From a virus: a stretch of DNA of 63,207 nt. The stretch lies in IMG/VR virus record IMGVR_UViG_3300042691_036187, positions 1 to 63,207 of that record, one strand, 5' to 3'. The position numbers and the translations under genes are program-made. The notes beneath the pieces were generated by a model, which had not been told where the DNA came from, did no database searches, and worked only from the letters and a program-made list of their open reading frames with translations. Each line of letters opens with the position of its first letter. Positions within the stretch are counted from its first letter, which is position 1. Positions 14,739 through 24,454 of this stretch are shown piece by piece.

Positions 14739-15344
14739 ATGAAAAGAAGAGGTTTTGGAAGAAACGAAAGCGCACCTTCTTTTCAGGAAAACTTTGCGTC
14801 ATCTTTTCAAACAATTTTTACCTTAAAGCCGCAGGCGAAATATCTTACAGGCGCCCGTACCATACTTAGGATAAACGGCAACATCGTCGCGTTCGCGTTC
14901 GGTGTGACCTGGAACGTCAGAACAGACGCAACTGAAATACAGACGATCGATGACCCGCTTCCGTGGGAAATAGCGCCTAAAAGAATTGAAGTGACTGGTA
15001 CTCTAAGCTTATTTCAGCTTCCAGGCCAATCTCCACAAGTATCTCGCTTTCAAAGCGATCCCGCCTCATTTTTGATGAACAAATACATCTCAATCGAGGT
15101 TAAAGACTCTGCGACTGATGCGATCATGTTTCGGGCCGGCACTGCGATGGTAACGGGCCAACAGGGCGAAATATCCTCTGAGCAGATGGGAAAAACCACC
15201 CTAACCTGGAGAGCGGTAGGGTGGCAAGCGGAAAATCCACCCCGGCCCTTTTCTTCAACCGATATGGAAAAAGATCCCAGCAACCCCAATGCTGGACTTT
15301 TATCAAAAACAGGTACCTTTCTTAAAGGTAAGCTTGGTTTTTAA
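14739..15344 (+). CDS. tail tube-like protein 3 (tube initiator/terminator candidate)
   Basis: 201 residues. A 35-residue N-terminal extension precedes the tube pattern: YLTGARTILRINGNIVAFAFG, with WNVRTDATEIQTID then IEVTGTLSLF. The order of strands matches the two preceding proteins, but the end is distinct (Pro-rich, then KTGTFLKGKLGF). A tube-like protein with extensions next to the chaperone and tape measure could cap the tube at the baseplate or neck; that is inference. Confidence 0.6.
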   Translation: MKRRGFGRNESAPSFQENFASSFQTIFTLKPQAKYLTGARTILRINGNIVAFAFGVTWNVRTDATEIQTIDDPLPWEIAPKRIEVTGTLSLFQLPGQSPQVSRFQSDPASFLMNKYISIEVKDSATDAIMFRAGTAMVTGQQGEISSEQMGKTTLTWRAVGWQAENPPRPFSSTDMEKDPSNPNAGLLSKTGTFLKGKLGF

Positions 15345-15345
15345 G

Positions 15346-15351
15346 TATAAT
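15346..15351 (+). promoter_or_regulatory. TATAAT box before the tail chaperone gene
   Basis: GTATAAT begins one base after the stop codon of the third tube-like gene and 31 bases before ATG 15377; no clear -35 box. Confidence 0.45.
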
Positions 15352-15376
15352 TCAAGCAGAAGTTTAAGGAGTTGCT

Positions 15377-15754
15377 ATGGATCTGCCTAAAAAAGAAAGA
15401 ACTTTTTCGTTTTCATATGTTGGCCAAGATAGCGGAATGACATATGAGGGTACGTTTACTATTAAGTGTAGACTTAATGTAGCTGAAAAATATCAATTAG
15501 AACTTGAAAAAAGCCGTCTAATATCAGATATGGCAAACCCAACAAATGGATTGATGGGGATGGCTATTGCTCTTAGCACCCTCAGAACAAAGATCTCTGA
15601 CGGGCCAAACTGGTGGTCACAAGGCAAAGGTCTAAGCATTGAAGACGAAGATACGTTAGTTGCCCTGTTTGACAAGGTTGAAGAAGAATCTCTTCAGTGG
15701 CGAAAAGAACTTGATGAAAAAGCTAAGGCGGCCCAGAAAGAGTTGGGAAAATAG
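15377..15754 (+). CDS. tail assembly chaperone, short (G-type) product
   Basis: 125 residues, directly upstream of the tape measure gene, as in lambda G/GT and P2 E/E'. AAGGAG precedes the ATG. The N-terminal half is beta-rich and the C-terminal part a charged helix. The last codons TTG GGA AAA TAG carry the slippery heptamer G GGA AAA (15745-15751). Most ribosomes stop at TAG 15752-15754 to give this form, which would coat the tape measure protein during tail assembly. Confidence 0.85.
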   Translation: MDLPKKERTFSFSYVGQDSGMTYEGTFTIKCRLNVAEKYQLELEKSRLISDMANPTNGLMGMAIALSTLRTKISDGPNWWSQGKGLSIEDEDTLVALFDKVEEESLQWRKELDEKAKAAQKELGK

Positions 15755-16197
15755 AGGCCGACTATACGTCGGCATTTGAAGCTATAGATACGATCGTAGA
15801 AAGAGCGGCCAGAGAAGATTTGGACTCGGAGGCTGCTCAACTACGATTTTTGTCGTTCTGGTGGTCAAAAACATACTCTAGACCACTTAAAGACCCTTTG
15901 CTTAAAGAATACACCCTAGAAGAACTCTATTACGAATTTAGGCAGTTCTACGAAAGAGAGAAGGCCACCAAGGAGCGCGTTGAGCAAGAAGCTGATAATA
16001 TAGAAAAAGCTAAAGAAGATGATGCTCTAGCTTGGGCTGAGGCTGAAGAGAAGAAAGAGTTGCAGCAATCTGGCAATCAGACTTTGCCACAGTGGCAACC
16101 AAATGAGCAAGATCGCGCCTGGATGGATGAACAGCTAAAACAAGGCAAAGAGCTATACGGTGAAGATTTTGGCGAGGACATAGACGAGGATTTTTAG
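15377..16197 (+). CDS. tail assembly chaperone, -1 frameshifted (GT-type) product
   Basis: After a -1 shift on GGGAAAA at 15745-15751 the ribosome reads ATA GAG GCC and continues in the frame that ends at 16197. The fusion has about 273 residues, the second part being an acidic helical T domain (KERVEQEADNIEKAKEDD, then an acidic end FGEDIDEDF). The T frame has no convincing start of its own; its first start-like codon is a TTG at 15820 without a ribosome site. This supports frameshifting as its expression route. Confidence 0.85.
15745..15773 (+). promoter_or_regulatory. programmed -1 ribosomal frameshift signal
   Basis: The heptamer G GGA AAA (15745-15751) is in the correct phase for -1 slippage. 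Five bases later a perfect hairpin follows: GCCGAC (15757-15762), loop TATAC, GTCGGC (15768-15773). Heptamer, spacer length and stem are all of the classical kind. Confidence 0.9.
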
Positions 16198-19194
16198 ATG
16201 GCTGACGACAACAACTCACATTTAAATAGGAAACCAAATTCTTTAGATCGGATTGGGTCGTCTGAACCATTTAAATACAGTAGCGAACTAATTCTCAAGG
16301 AGCAGCGCGGTCGAATTGAGACCGTTGAAATGACAAGACTCCGACAAGAGATGCAGAGAGTTCAATCTGAATTAGATGCTATGCGTCGTAGGGTTTCTTA
16401 CGGAAGAGGTAAGATTCCAACCGAGGCGCCGTCTGAAGAACTCTTTAGATCGCTGGGCATGAGTGCAGAAACTGCCCGTATAACAATGGCATCTTTACCG
16501 CCGCAAAATCTACCCGAAGCTGTTTATAGGCAATTTAAAGATTACGAAAAGCAAACACTTCAACAGATCTCTTCTCACCAAGAGAGATATGCTGAAATGC
16601 AACAAGCAAGAAAAGCGGTTGCAAGTAGACTTTTTCAACAGCACGTTATTAGCCAAGTCTCCCATCCTAGAGAGGGCATCACCAATATCAGACGCGGTGC
16701 TGATTTTGAAACTGGTGTAGAGAGATATGCTTCTATTGCTTCATCAGAAGCTAATCTGATCAAGGGTTTGACACGAGCAGCTCGCGCGCGAGAGTTGGCA
16801 GGAACAGTACTGGCAGAGGCATCGGCGGATGTCGAAACACCTGAGGGTAAGCAGAGATATATTAAACTTGAATCTGAATATAGAGAAAAATTAAAGAAAG
16901 AAGCCCAACTAGAATCTGCAATACAAACTCGAGAACGTCAGCAAGCCATTCTTAAAAAAGAAGTCGAATACGGTGAAAAAAGTGCACAAAGTATTGCACA
17001 GCGGCGAGGCGAAGAGGCGATAAGAGAGGGCGTTAAGTATGGCGCTTATGGTAGTATAGGCGACATATCGCAAAGACTCAAAACCTCTGAAGATGCATTC
17101 TTAAGCGCTTTAAGTAAGTTTAGAGAAGAGCTGGAAAAGACGAACACCGTAACTGCAAAAACTCGTGAAGAGTTTGAAAAAGCAGATCAAGAATATCAAA
17201 AACAAAGACAGATAATGAAACAAGCAGGCGGTGGCGGCGGTGGCGGCGGTGGCGGAGGTGGCGGTTTTATTGGGGGTTTAGCAAGATACGGTGATCTCGC
17301 TGGACGCGCAGTAGATATGGTTTCATATTTTGGCGTCGGACTTCAATCTGAACAAATGGCCATGCGCATACAGTCTGCGGCCATGATGAACCAAAAATAC
17401 AATGACGCATTTGCCGCCTCACAGGGCGATATGGCAGCAATGCGCAGATTCTCACAAGATCAATTCTCAAGAGCTGCACAGTTTGGAAATGTCTATAGAA
17501 CTAGAGCAGAAGCTTTAGGCACTATTGGTGCGGGTGTTGATATAGCAACGGGTGCAGCTGGCGCAATTACAACAATGAAAACAGGCGACGTGCCGTGGAG
17601 CCTATCCGGCGGCTTGTCTACTGGAAACATTATATCGGGCGCGCAAAATGCCGCCAGAATTGCGGCCGGCATTACAGGCGCTCAAACTCAGCTTGGATTT
17701 GCCCAACAAGATATACAATTAGCAGATGTAGTAAATGCAGTACCCGATGCGGCGAGACAGGCATTATTTAACTATCGCATGAGCGCCCTTAATGAAATGC
17801 GCGGAGCAGGATCTAGACTGCCTGCACTGTATGACGCAGCAACATCGCGCGCTACAGTTGAACAGCTATCTGCCCTAGGCATAGGGCCACAAGAACAAGC
17901 AGCCTTATTTGGTGCAGGTGTAAGAGGAATCGGCCCATCTTTTGCTCGATCTCCCGGTATTGCAGCTGAAACCGTAATACGCGCCGGACAGCTTCAAGCG
18001 GCTGGCATAATGTCTGCGCAATCTTATATGCAGCAAGTTGGTCAGATGACCACGCTTGGCGGCGGTGCCCGAGACGTTGAAGAGATTTTAGCAAAAGCAG
18101 TTCAAAGAGGCGTTGATGACGCAAAATCCCTCGAAGGGATAATGGACCTTGCTCAAAATCTCGCAAGAGATTCGGCCTCAAGAGGCATCGGTGCTGTAAC
18201 TGAAATGCAGAGAGGCATATCTTTTGGTCTTGAAAAATATGCCGAATTGCCGATAGACGAATCACTAAAGCGCGGTTTGGTTGGTTATCAGCAGCAAGAT
18301 GTTGCAGGGCGCATACGCGCGGCGGGATCTAGATTGGGCTATGAATCAATGACATTTATTGATTCACTTACGTCAAAGATTCCTGGACTAACAACCTTTG
18401 AAGCCGGTCGCTTAGCGGGCAAAGATCCGCGAGAGATGGAAGCCGTGTATCGTCAATATAAAGATCAACTACAGCCAGGAAAAATTGTTTCGGATACGAT
18501 GATATCAGCACTTGGCGATTATGCGGGATTGTTTGTGGATCCTTCGGGTAGAGCTAGAGGCAGGATGGGTCTCGATATTGCAAAAACAGCATCCGTATCG
18601 ATGTCGCTTGAAGGATTATTTGCCTCCGGACTGATACCGCCAGAAGAAAAATCCAAGGTCATGAAGGCCATAGAAACCGGCGATATGTCCGGTCTTTCTA
18701 TTCCTACAAAAACTAAGATTGGCGGACTAATTTCAGGTGCTGCTGGCATAACTGGTCAATCGTACAAGATCCCCGCAACACCAACGCCATTAACTCCATT
18801 AACTGGAGAAGCCGGTGCAGCGCAACTTGCTCAAGCCGCAATGGCAACTGGTCAAGCAGGTCAGGTTCTTCAAGCACAAGGCATGCTTGGCGAATATACA
18901 TCTATGAACTTGATAAGTCAAGTAATGACTAGAGCAGCAGCATCAACAGACGTAGAAAAAGCAGGAAAAGAGGCAGCTCAAGCTGGCGAAAAGATGACCA
19001 TTGACACTTCTAAGTTTGATGAAAGTGTTGTAAAGTTTGATAAGGCTGTAGATAAGCTCAGTGAGGCAATAAGACCATTGGAAATGGGTAGGTCCCCTAT
19101 GTCTAGTCATGTTGCTGGATCTGAATTTTTTCAAAGATTCGGCGGCCCTGTTAGCCTAGAGCACGCCATATTGAATCTTAACAGAGTTAAATAA
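16198..19194 (+). CDS. tape measure protein
   Basis: 998 residues, immediately after the chaperone frame (no gap). The first 340 residues are charged helices and coiled coil. There is then a run of 13 glycines (about residues 343-356), after which the protein becomes Ala/Gly-rich and helical with hydrophobic stretches, as in other tape measure proteins. These fill the tail tube and set its length. By the usual rule of about 0.15 nm per residue the tail would be about 150 nm. The glycine run is encoded by alternating GGC/GGT codons, so it is a real low-complexity tract. Confidence 0.85.
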   Translation: MADDNNSHLNRKPNSLDRIGSSEPFKYSSELILKEQRGRIETVEMTRLRQEMQRVQSELDAMRRRVSYGRGKIPTEAPSEELFRSLGMSAETARITMASLPPQNLPEAVYRQFKDYEKQTLQQISSHQERYAEMQQARKAVASRLFQQHVISQVSHPREGITNIRRGADFETGVERYASIASSEANLIKGLTRAARARELAGTVLAEASADVETPEGKQRYIKLESEYREKLKKEAQLESAIQTRERQQAILKKEVEYGEKSAQSIAQRRGEEAIREGVKYGAYGSIGDISQRLKTSEDAFLSALSKFREELEKTNTVTAKTREEFEKADQEYQKQRQIMKQAGGGGGGGGGGGGGFIGGLARYGDLAGRAVDMVSYFGVGLQSEQMAMRIQSAAMMNQKYNDAFAASQGDMAAMRRFSQDQFSRAAQFGNVYRTRAEALGTIGAGVDIATGAAGAITTMKTGDVPWSLSGGLSTGNIISGAQNAARIAAGITGAQTQLGFAQQDIQLADVVNAVPDAARQALFNYRMSALNEMRGAGSRLPALYDAATSRATVEQLSALGIGPQEQAALFGAGVRGIGPSFARSPGIAAETVIRAGQLQAAGIMSAQSYMQQVGQMTTLGGGARDVEEILAKAVQRGVDDAKSLEGIMDLAQNLARDSASRGIGAVTEMQRGISFGLEKYAELPIDESLKRGLVGYQQQDVAGRIRAAGSRLGYESMTFIDSLTSKIPGLTTFEAGRLAGKDPREMEAVYRQYKDQLQPGKIVSDTMISALGDYAGLFVDPSGRARGRMGLDIAKTASVSMSLEGLFASGLIPPEEKSKVMKAIETGDMSGLSIPTKTKIGGLISGAAGITGQSYKIPATPTPLTPLTGEAGAAQLAQAAMATGQAGQVLQAQGMLGEYTSMNLISQVMTRAAASTDVEKAGKEAAQAGEKMTIDTSKFDESVVKFDKAVDKLSEAIRPLEMGRSPMSSHVAGSEFFQRFGGPVSLEHAILNLNRVK

Positions 19195-19196
19195 AA

Positions 19197-20837
19197 ATGT
19201 CATTACGAAACCCTACAGCAGGAATAGTAGTCTACAACTATCTCGACAGGGGTGGCAGTAAGGCAATATCTAGTCAAAATTATGAACGAATTGTTTTAAC
19301 TAAGTCTATAGTTTCCATACGAACAAACAAATCAAAATCCTCTCCGTCTGGAAGATTTGAGATTATTCTTGCACCAACTAAAAATTGGATTGCGGCCTTA
19401 AGTACAGGAAGCTGGCTTGAGATACATATGTCGCCGTATCAAATGACGGAAAAAGATTTAGAATCCTCTAATAAATCAACATTAAAAATGATCGGCGTCA
19501 TAGATTCTGTGCGCATGTCTATGTCTGTTGATCAGACAACCGGTGCGCGATCTATGCACTATGTACTGGTTGGAAGAGATTGGGGATCAATATTTGAATC
19601 TTATCTATATATAGATTCAACGGTTGAATCGTATGCCGATAGCCCACTTTTAAACGCAATAAAATTAACTTATCAAGTAATGCGCGGTAGCGACGTAGAC
19701 AACAGCTCCATGGTAAAAACTACTACTGATTTAGTTAAAACTATAGTAAAGTCATGGGGCATGGGTGTTGCTCTTGGTATATATAAAAACGGCCAACTTG
19801 ATAACACGGCAAATAGTGCATCATATGTACTGCCGAGTCAGCTATCGTCGAAATTAACTGCGCCTGGATTAAGTGTTTCGTTGCCCTCAGTTGGGTCCAG
19901 TGTAATAGCGCAATACGTTGATGTTGTAGACGGTGTGTTGTCTGGCCACAACCAGTACGCTAAAGATATAAAAGAAGCAAAAGGCCCATTCAATGCAGAA
20001 GCATTACGTGGTATCAACTCAATGTGGCAATTACTAAACACCCACGCCAACACCGCAATTAATGAACTGGTTACAGATTTAAGATGGGAAAACAATAATT
20101 CACGGCCAACTCTTACCCTCTATAAAAGGGTGAAGCCATTTTGGCTAAAGAAAAATAAAAGATATCTTTCATCAAGTTTTTTCTTGTTAAAGAAGTGCAA
20201 TATAGATAAAAATGATGTTGTAAGCGTAGAGGTTGGCACAAATAGCCAAGACGTAATAAACTACGTAGAAGTAGTCCCTGATTTTACGCTCTTTACATTT
20301 AAGCCTGGCGAAACTATTGGCGCTCAAGCATACGCTAAGGGCAAGGGGCCGCAATATGATGCAAAGTCTTTTGCTAGACATGGTTTTAAGCCATTAATGT
20401 ATAGCACTAGATTTGTTCCAGTAAATCAAAATGGCAACACAGACTGGCAATTCCTGATCGAGTGGGGAAAGATGCTAGCTGATTGGTATTTTGACACACA
20501 TAAGATGCTCAATGGTACGATCAGCATCATGGGCCAGAATGATTTTATTGGCGTGGGCGACAATATTACGGTTGATGCGTCTTTGTTTGGCCATACGTCT
20601 TACGTAAAAGGAAACAGCAAAGGTAAATTTATTGCGCATGTCGAGAGCGTTAGTCATAGTTTTAGCTATATAGAAAACGGATCCCGATCCTTTTTAACTA
20701 ACATATCGTTTACACGCGGCATAATGGCCAACGAAGATGCCACGGCTTTAGTTTCTGATAGTAGTTTTGCTGTTGAATCCGACGTAAAAGCACTACCAGC
20801 AGATAAAACGCTAATAGACGATGTTTATGGAGAATAG
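19197..20837 (+). CDS. baseplate hub protein (gp27 / gpD-like)
   Basis: 546 residues, two bases after the tape measure stop. The N-terminal domain has the strand pattern of hub barrels (SGRFEIILAPTKNW, SWLEIHMSP, KMIGVIDSVRMSM, MHYVLVGRDWGSIFES). The C-terminal part ends in another barrel-like region (FIGVGDNITVD, ISFTRGIM). Hub proteins form the ring on which the spike sits and which joins to the tube. Its place between tape measure and spike fits. An Asn/Ser-rich insertion lies in the middle. Confidence 0.7.
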   Translation: MSLRNPTAGIVVYNYLDRGGSKAISSQNYERIVLTKSIVSIRTNKSKSSPSGRFEIILAPTKNWIAALSTGSWLEIHMSPYQMTEKDLESSNKSTLKMIGVIDSVRMSMSVDQTTGARSMHYVLVGRDWGSIFESYLYIDSTVESYADSPLLNAIKLTYQVMRGSDVDNSSMVKTTTDLVKTIVKSWGMGVALGIYKNGQLDNTANSASYVLPSQLSSKLTAPGLSVSLPSVGSSVIAQYVDVVDGVLSGHNQYAKDIKEAKGPFNAEALRGINSMWQLLNTHANTAINELVTDLRWENNNSRPTLTLYKRVKPFWLKKNKRYLSSSFFLLKKCNIDKNDVVSVEVGTNSQDVINYVEVVPDFTLFTFKPGETIGAQAYAKGKGPQYDAKSFARHGFKPLMYSTRFVPVNQNGNTDWQFLIEWGKMLADWYFDTHKMLNGTISIMGQNDFIGVGDNITVDASLFGHTSYVKGNSKGKFIAHVESVSHSFSYIENGSRSFLTNISFTRGIMANEDATALVSDSSFAVESDVKALPADKTLIDDVYGE

Positions 20838-20839
20838 TC

Positions 20840-21829
20840 GTGATAATTAGAGATTCAACCCTATATACGCCGTCTAGCATCTCCAACACAAACAAAATGG
20901 ATGGTGAGGTGCGCGTTGGAATAATACGCGAAGCAAAATACAACACACAACAAGACAACTTGTTCTACTTGGTAGAGGTCACACACAAGGGATTGAGTTA
21001 TATCCTAAATTGCCGCCAAATGACCAAATTTGGTGACGTATACAATTACGAAGAATGGGGAGCCAGAAACGTAAACATACCAATACAGGGTAAGCCAAAG
21101 CCTAGAAACTACTCTAACAGAGTCGGTGAGGTTGTTATAGTTGCACATTTGGGTGGCTCACCTAATGACGGCATAATACTGGGCAGCATGAAACATCCCG
21201 CTAGACAATCTGAGATAAAATCTAATTCAATGCAGTACGTGTCTGAGTTTAATGGTCTTAAAACCTCTATAGATCAAGACGGCGCGTATAAGATAATCTT
21301 TAAAGGTACACCGATAACGGTTCCAGCATTAAAGGGCGCTGTTGCCACCGGCAAAATACCGCAACCCACATACGATACGACAAAGTCTGGTTCATATTTG
21401 ACTTTTGAAAAAGATGGATCATTTGAGGTCAGCGACGCCCATCCATTTGTGCAAACTATACGCTTAGATAAAACAAATGGCATTATATCAATTGCGTCTG
21501 GCGCAGTAGACATATCGATATCTAAAAAAAATAGCTCTTTTACATTAAATGCCACAGAGTCTAAGATTGACAGCAAAAAATCGTTAACAATTTCTACGCT
21601 AAGCACTTCAATTGAATCTTTGAAGGAGATTAAGATAAAATCCGCAAAGATAGCAATAGGTTTTGGGGGCGTTGAGCTTGTTGATAGTCTAATAAAAATC
21701 GTAGACGCAATTGGCACTCTCGTTGTCTCTTCTCCTGTTGGCCCATGTTCGCCAATAAAATCAGCCCCAACGTGGGCGCAACTTGAACAAATTAAGACAA
21801 AGCTTTCAACTATTAAAGGTAGCTTATAG
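20840..21829 (+). CDS. baseplate spike / OB-fold protein (gp5-like, gpV-like)
   Basis: Starts with GTG at 20840 (GGAGAA upstream). Residues 20-125 resemble the OB-fold of tail spikes (VRVGIIREAKY, LFYLVEVTHKG, then GEVVIVAHLGGSPNDGIILGS, a hallmark stretch). Residues about 190-290 show short repeated strands (SFTLNATESKIDSKKSLTI) expected of a beta-helix needle. The tail end has a Pro-rich segment (SSPVGPCSPIKS). No lysozyme domain is present. It pierces the outer membrane during contraction. Confidence 0.75.
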   Translation: MIIRDSTLYTPSSISNTNKMDGEVRVGIIREAKYNTQQDNLFYLVEVTHKGLSYILNCRQMTKFGDVYNYEEWGARNVNIPIQGKPKPRNYSNRVGEVVIVAHLGGSPNDGIILGSMKHPARQSEIKSNSMQYVSEFNGLKTSIDQDGAYKIIFKGTPITVPALKGAVATGKIPQPTYDTTKSGSYLTFEKDGSFEVSDAHPFVQTIRLDKTNGIISIASGAVDISISKKNSSFTLNATESKIDSKKSLTISTLSTSIESLKEIKIKSAKIAIGFGGVELVDSLIKIVDAIGTLVVSSPVGPCSPIKSAPTWAQLEQIKTKLSTIKGSL

Positions 21830-21844
21830 CTTTTGATGGTAGCA

Positions 21845-21850
21845 TATAAT
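21845..21850 (+). promoter_or_regulatory. TATAAT box before the next baseplate gene
   Basis: TATAAT directly followed by GGGAGGAAG and GTG 21862. The box is so close to the start that a transcript from it would have almost no leader; it may be chance. Confidence 0.25.
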
Positions 21851-21861
21851 GGGAGGAAGTT

Positions 21862-22833
21862 GTGGGAAGTCAATTAACAAATCTGGTAAAGAATGTAGCT
21901 AAATTCTTTGGTGCTGATGTTGATCCATCGTCGTTGGTACCTAATTCATCAAATGCACAAGGACCGCTGTACGAGCCCATACCAGATAACTGGTACAAAT
22001 CGCAACCATATGCGTTTAAAGCAAAACGCGACGGTAAAAATTACATATTCTACTTGCCAATAAGCCCTAAAAATCTTAATATTACTACACATTTTGCCAC
22101 AAATATCATATCGACTCTTTATGGAACAGTCGAAGAACACTCTGAACAAAGATATTTTGACATAGTTATTAATGGAACAACCGGTTTTGCTCCTCAGTAT
22201 GTAGAAGAGCAGCCGCTAGACATTTCTGGCCCACCTAAGCCAATATCTAACAGTGGCCGCAAGAGATATGAAGATTTTACAATCTCTACGGCACTTGGTG
22301 GCCTTTTCCCTAAAACTGCAGGAAAAATAGAGCAGGCACTAAATCAAGCAGGAAACGTTGTTAAGGCCGTAAAAGGTTCCAATGGACACGAAGTGGGTGT
22401 TTTTAATAATGTCAGTGGCTACGTAGCTTTTCATAATCTTTATAGATTTTTATTGAAGCATAAAAAAAGCGCTTCATCTGGTGCATCTATTAAAAACAAT
22501 AAGATAAATGAATCAATGGCTCCAGGTACTGGTAAAAATTCTCCGTTGCAGTTTTTAAACTATAAAGACAATAATCAATATTCTTGCGTAGTTCAGAGAT
22601 TTGTTTTAGAAAGAAACTCTGAAAACCCAATGCTATACAATTATACAATAAATTTAAGAGCTTATGATTTACGACCAATAACTAACGAAAAGTCACCAGA
22701 GCTACGCAATCGCTTTAAAGATCTTGGCCTTGATTCAACGCTGTCCGTTGCAGCAACCGCAAAGATAGCTATAAATAGTGGTAAAACTGCGCTTTCGTCT
22801 GGTAAGGGTGCAATAAAGACTTTAGGGGCTTAG
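21862..22833 (+). CDS. baseplate structural protein, 323 residues
   Basis: Start GTG with GGGAGG upstream. A Gly/Pro-rich N-terminus is followed by a beta-rich domain (GKNYIFYLPISPKNLNITT, then RYFDIVINGTTGFAP). A linker and the closing YNYTINLRAYDLRP strand follow, and the last 40 residues are Ala/Ser/Gly-rich. The pattern recalls proteins that join hub and wedge in contractile tails. Exact family not named with certainty. It lies between spike and gp25-like wedge, two bases before the next ATG. Confidence 0.6.
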   Translation: MGSQLTNLVKNVAKFFGADVDPSSLVPNSSNAQGPLYEPIPDNWYKSQPYAFKAKRDGKNYIFYLPISPKNLNITTHFATNIISTLYGTVEEHSEQRYFDIVINGTTGFAPQYVEEQPLDISGPPKPISNSGRKRYEDFTISTALGGLFPKTAGKIEQALNQAGNVVKAVKGSNGHEVGVFNNVSGYVAFHNLYRFLLKHKKSASSGASIKNNKINESMAPGTGKNSPLQFLNYKDNNQYSCVVQRFVLERNSENPMLYNYTINLRAYDLRPITNEKSPELRNRFKDLGLDSTLSVAATAKIAINSGKTALSSGKGAIKTLGA

Positions 22834-22834
22834 T

Positions 22835-24445
22835 ATGGGTGCCATTGATACCGCTTATGCTGCGTACTCTGATCTTAATCTATGGATTAAGGTGAAAACT
22901 GGCGATAGTTTAAAGTTATCAGATGTGCCGGCATTGCTGCCGCTCAGATTAACGTACATAATTGAAAATTGGTCTACGATACGACCTACATTAGTTGATC
23001 GCATAGACGCCTCTGACGACCCATCCAGGATGAGAGTTGAGCTGGATTCTTTTGATCGTTTTGTTAATTTTGCTGTCACACAAAAATCATCACTTATTAA
23101 AGCAGTAACAAATAAATCTTTATTATCAAAATATTATACCGTAATAGATCAGATGTACATAGATGATATATCTATCTCTCAAGCTGAGAGCAATATTATC
23201 GAATCTGAGATTAAAAGAGTAAATTTCTTTAATAAGAACAATTTCTTAAATATGCGTATGCAACTTAATGCCGGACGCGATGCGATAGCTGATATTATTG
23301 GTGCCGGCGATGCGACGTATGATCAGATATACAATAGGGCGCCGCTACCTCAGTCACTTACGCCATCGATAACTGATTTAGTTTCTGCATTTTTGTTTCA
23401 AAACGGTATTTTTACCATCGACGGCATATTGGCAAACGAGACAAATCTTTCGTCCGTCGCGACCATAGATCCTTTTGCCTTTGCTCGAGTTAACGCAGAT
23501 AATCCAGAGATAAACATCGATTCATACGCCTCTGGATCTTTAGTGAAACTAAATTATGGCGAAACAATACAAGGGTTGGCGAGACGGACCATGGGCGACC
23601 CAGATCGATGGGTTGAAATAGTAATCGCAAATGGCCTAAAACCACCGTATATTGATGAAGTTGGACAAAAATTACAGCTGATATCAAACGGCAGCGACGA
23701 TCAGATCATAATAGCAGCAACTGATTCTTTTGGCGCACTCAATAAAGAAAAAGTATTTTTAAATCAAATAATTATATTGCAATCAGACACAGAACGACCC
23801 CCTGACCAAAGGGTAATTCTAAGCATTCGTGAAGTTCCAGTCTCTGGAGACTTGATACTTCAACTAAACGGTCCCGCTGACCTGTCTAAATACAAAACAA
23901 TCGACAGCGCATCGATTAGGGTGTTTCAAAAAAATACAATAAATAGTAACTTTTTTGTATTGATACCATCCAATAGCCCCCTTCCACCATCGCTCAACAA
24001 GCCAGCACCTTGGTTTTTGAGATCCAGCAGTCAAGACGAAAAAAATGCTGGGGTCGATCTTTTAATCGGTGACGACGGCGATCTGCAGTTTTCACCATCA
24101 GGGGACTTAAAACTGTCTTACGGTGCAGAAAATGCTATGCAGGCCATACGCATACTGTTAAGCACCTCAGAGGGGGAGCTTATAAGGCATGGGGACTATG
24201 GGATTGTTGATGTAACGGGCAACTTCAACTCGCAGCCCGAACAGATAAAATCAGTCATATCTGAAAGTGTTGCTAGGCAAATACTAAGTGATTCTAGGTT
24301 TGATAGACTAGACTATTTAACGGTAGAATATCTAAGCAAAGATTCGCACGGCGCATCGGCGTATAAGATAAGCGTTGGCGTAACTTTAGCGGGTGGAAAT
24401 GGAACCGTAATACCGATATCGTTTGGGATAAATATCCCTAAGTAA
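22835..24445 (+). CDS. baseplate wedge protein with LysM-like middle and gp25-like C-terminal domain
   Basis: 536 residues. The central stretch SGSLVKLNYGETIQGLA followed by GDPDRWVEIVIANGLKPPY resembles a LysM fold. The C-terminal 130 residues match gp25/W wedge proteins: GDLQFSPSGDLKLSYG, ENAMQAIRILLSTSEGE, HGDYGI, and a final strand pair. gp25 initiates the sheath in T4 and nucleates wedge assembly. Fusion of both into a 536-residue protein is larger than T4 gp25 (132 residues). The N-terminal 190 residues are helical and unassigned. Confidence 0.8.
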   Translation: MGAIDTAYAAYSDLNLWIKVKTGDSLKLSDVPALLPLRLTYIIENWSTIRPTLVDRIDASDDPSRMRVELDSFDRFVNFAVTQKSSLIKAVTNKSLLSKYYTVIDQMYIDDISISQAESNIIESEIKRVNFFNKNNFLNMRMQLNAGRDAIADIIGAGDATYDQIYNRAPLPQSLTPSITDLVSAFLFQNGIFTIDGILANETNLSSVATIDPFAFARVNADNPEINIDSYASGSLVKLNYGETIQGLARRTMGDPDRWVEIVIANGLKPPYIDEVGQKLQLISNGSDDQIIIAATDSFGALNKEKVFLNQIIILQSDTERPPDQRVILSIREVPVSGDLILQLNGPADLSKYKTIDSASIRVFQKNTINSNFFVLIPSNSPLPPSLNKPAPWFLRSSSQDEKNAGVDLLIGDDGDLQFSPSGDLKLSYGAENAMQAIRILLSTSEGELIRHGDYGIVDVTGNFNSQPEQIKSVISESVARQILSDSRFDRLDYLTVEYLSKDSHGASAYKISVGVTLAGGNGTVIPISFGINIPK

Positions 24446-24454
24446 GGGTCGAAA

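Noticed and set aside
15820-16197. Independent gene starting at TTG 15820
   Set aside because: No ribosome site, and the frame is continuous with the -1 shifted chaperone frame from 15751.
21274-21873. 199-residue minus-strand frame opposite the spike gene
   Set aside because: Antisense to the OB-fold spike gene; no ribosome site or plausible domain.
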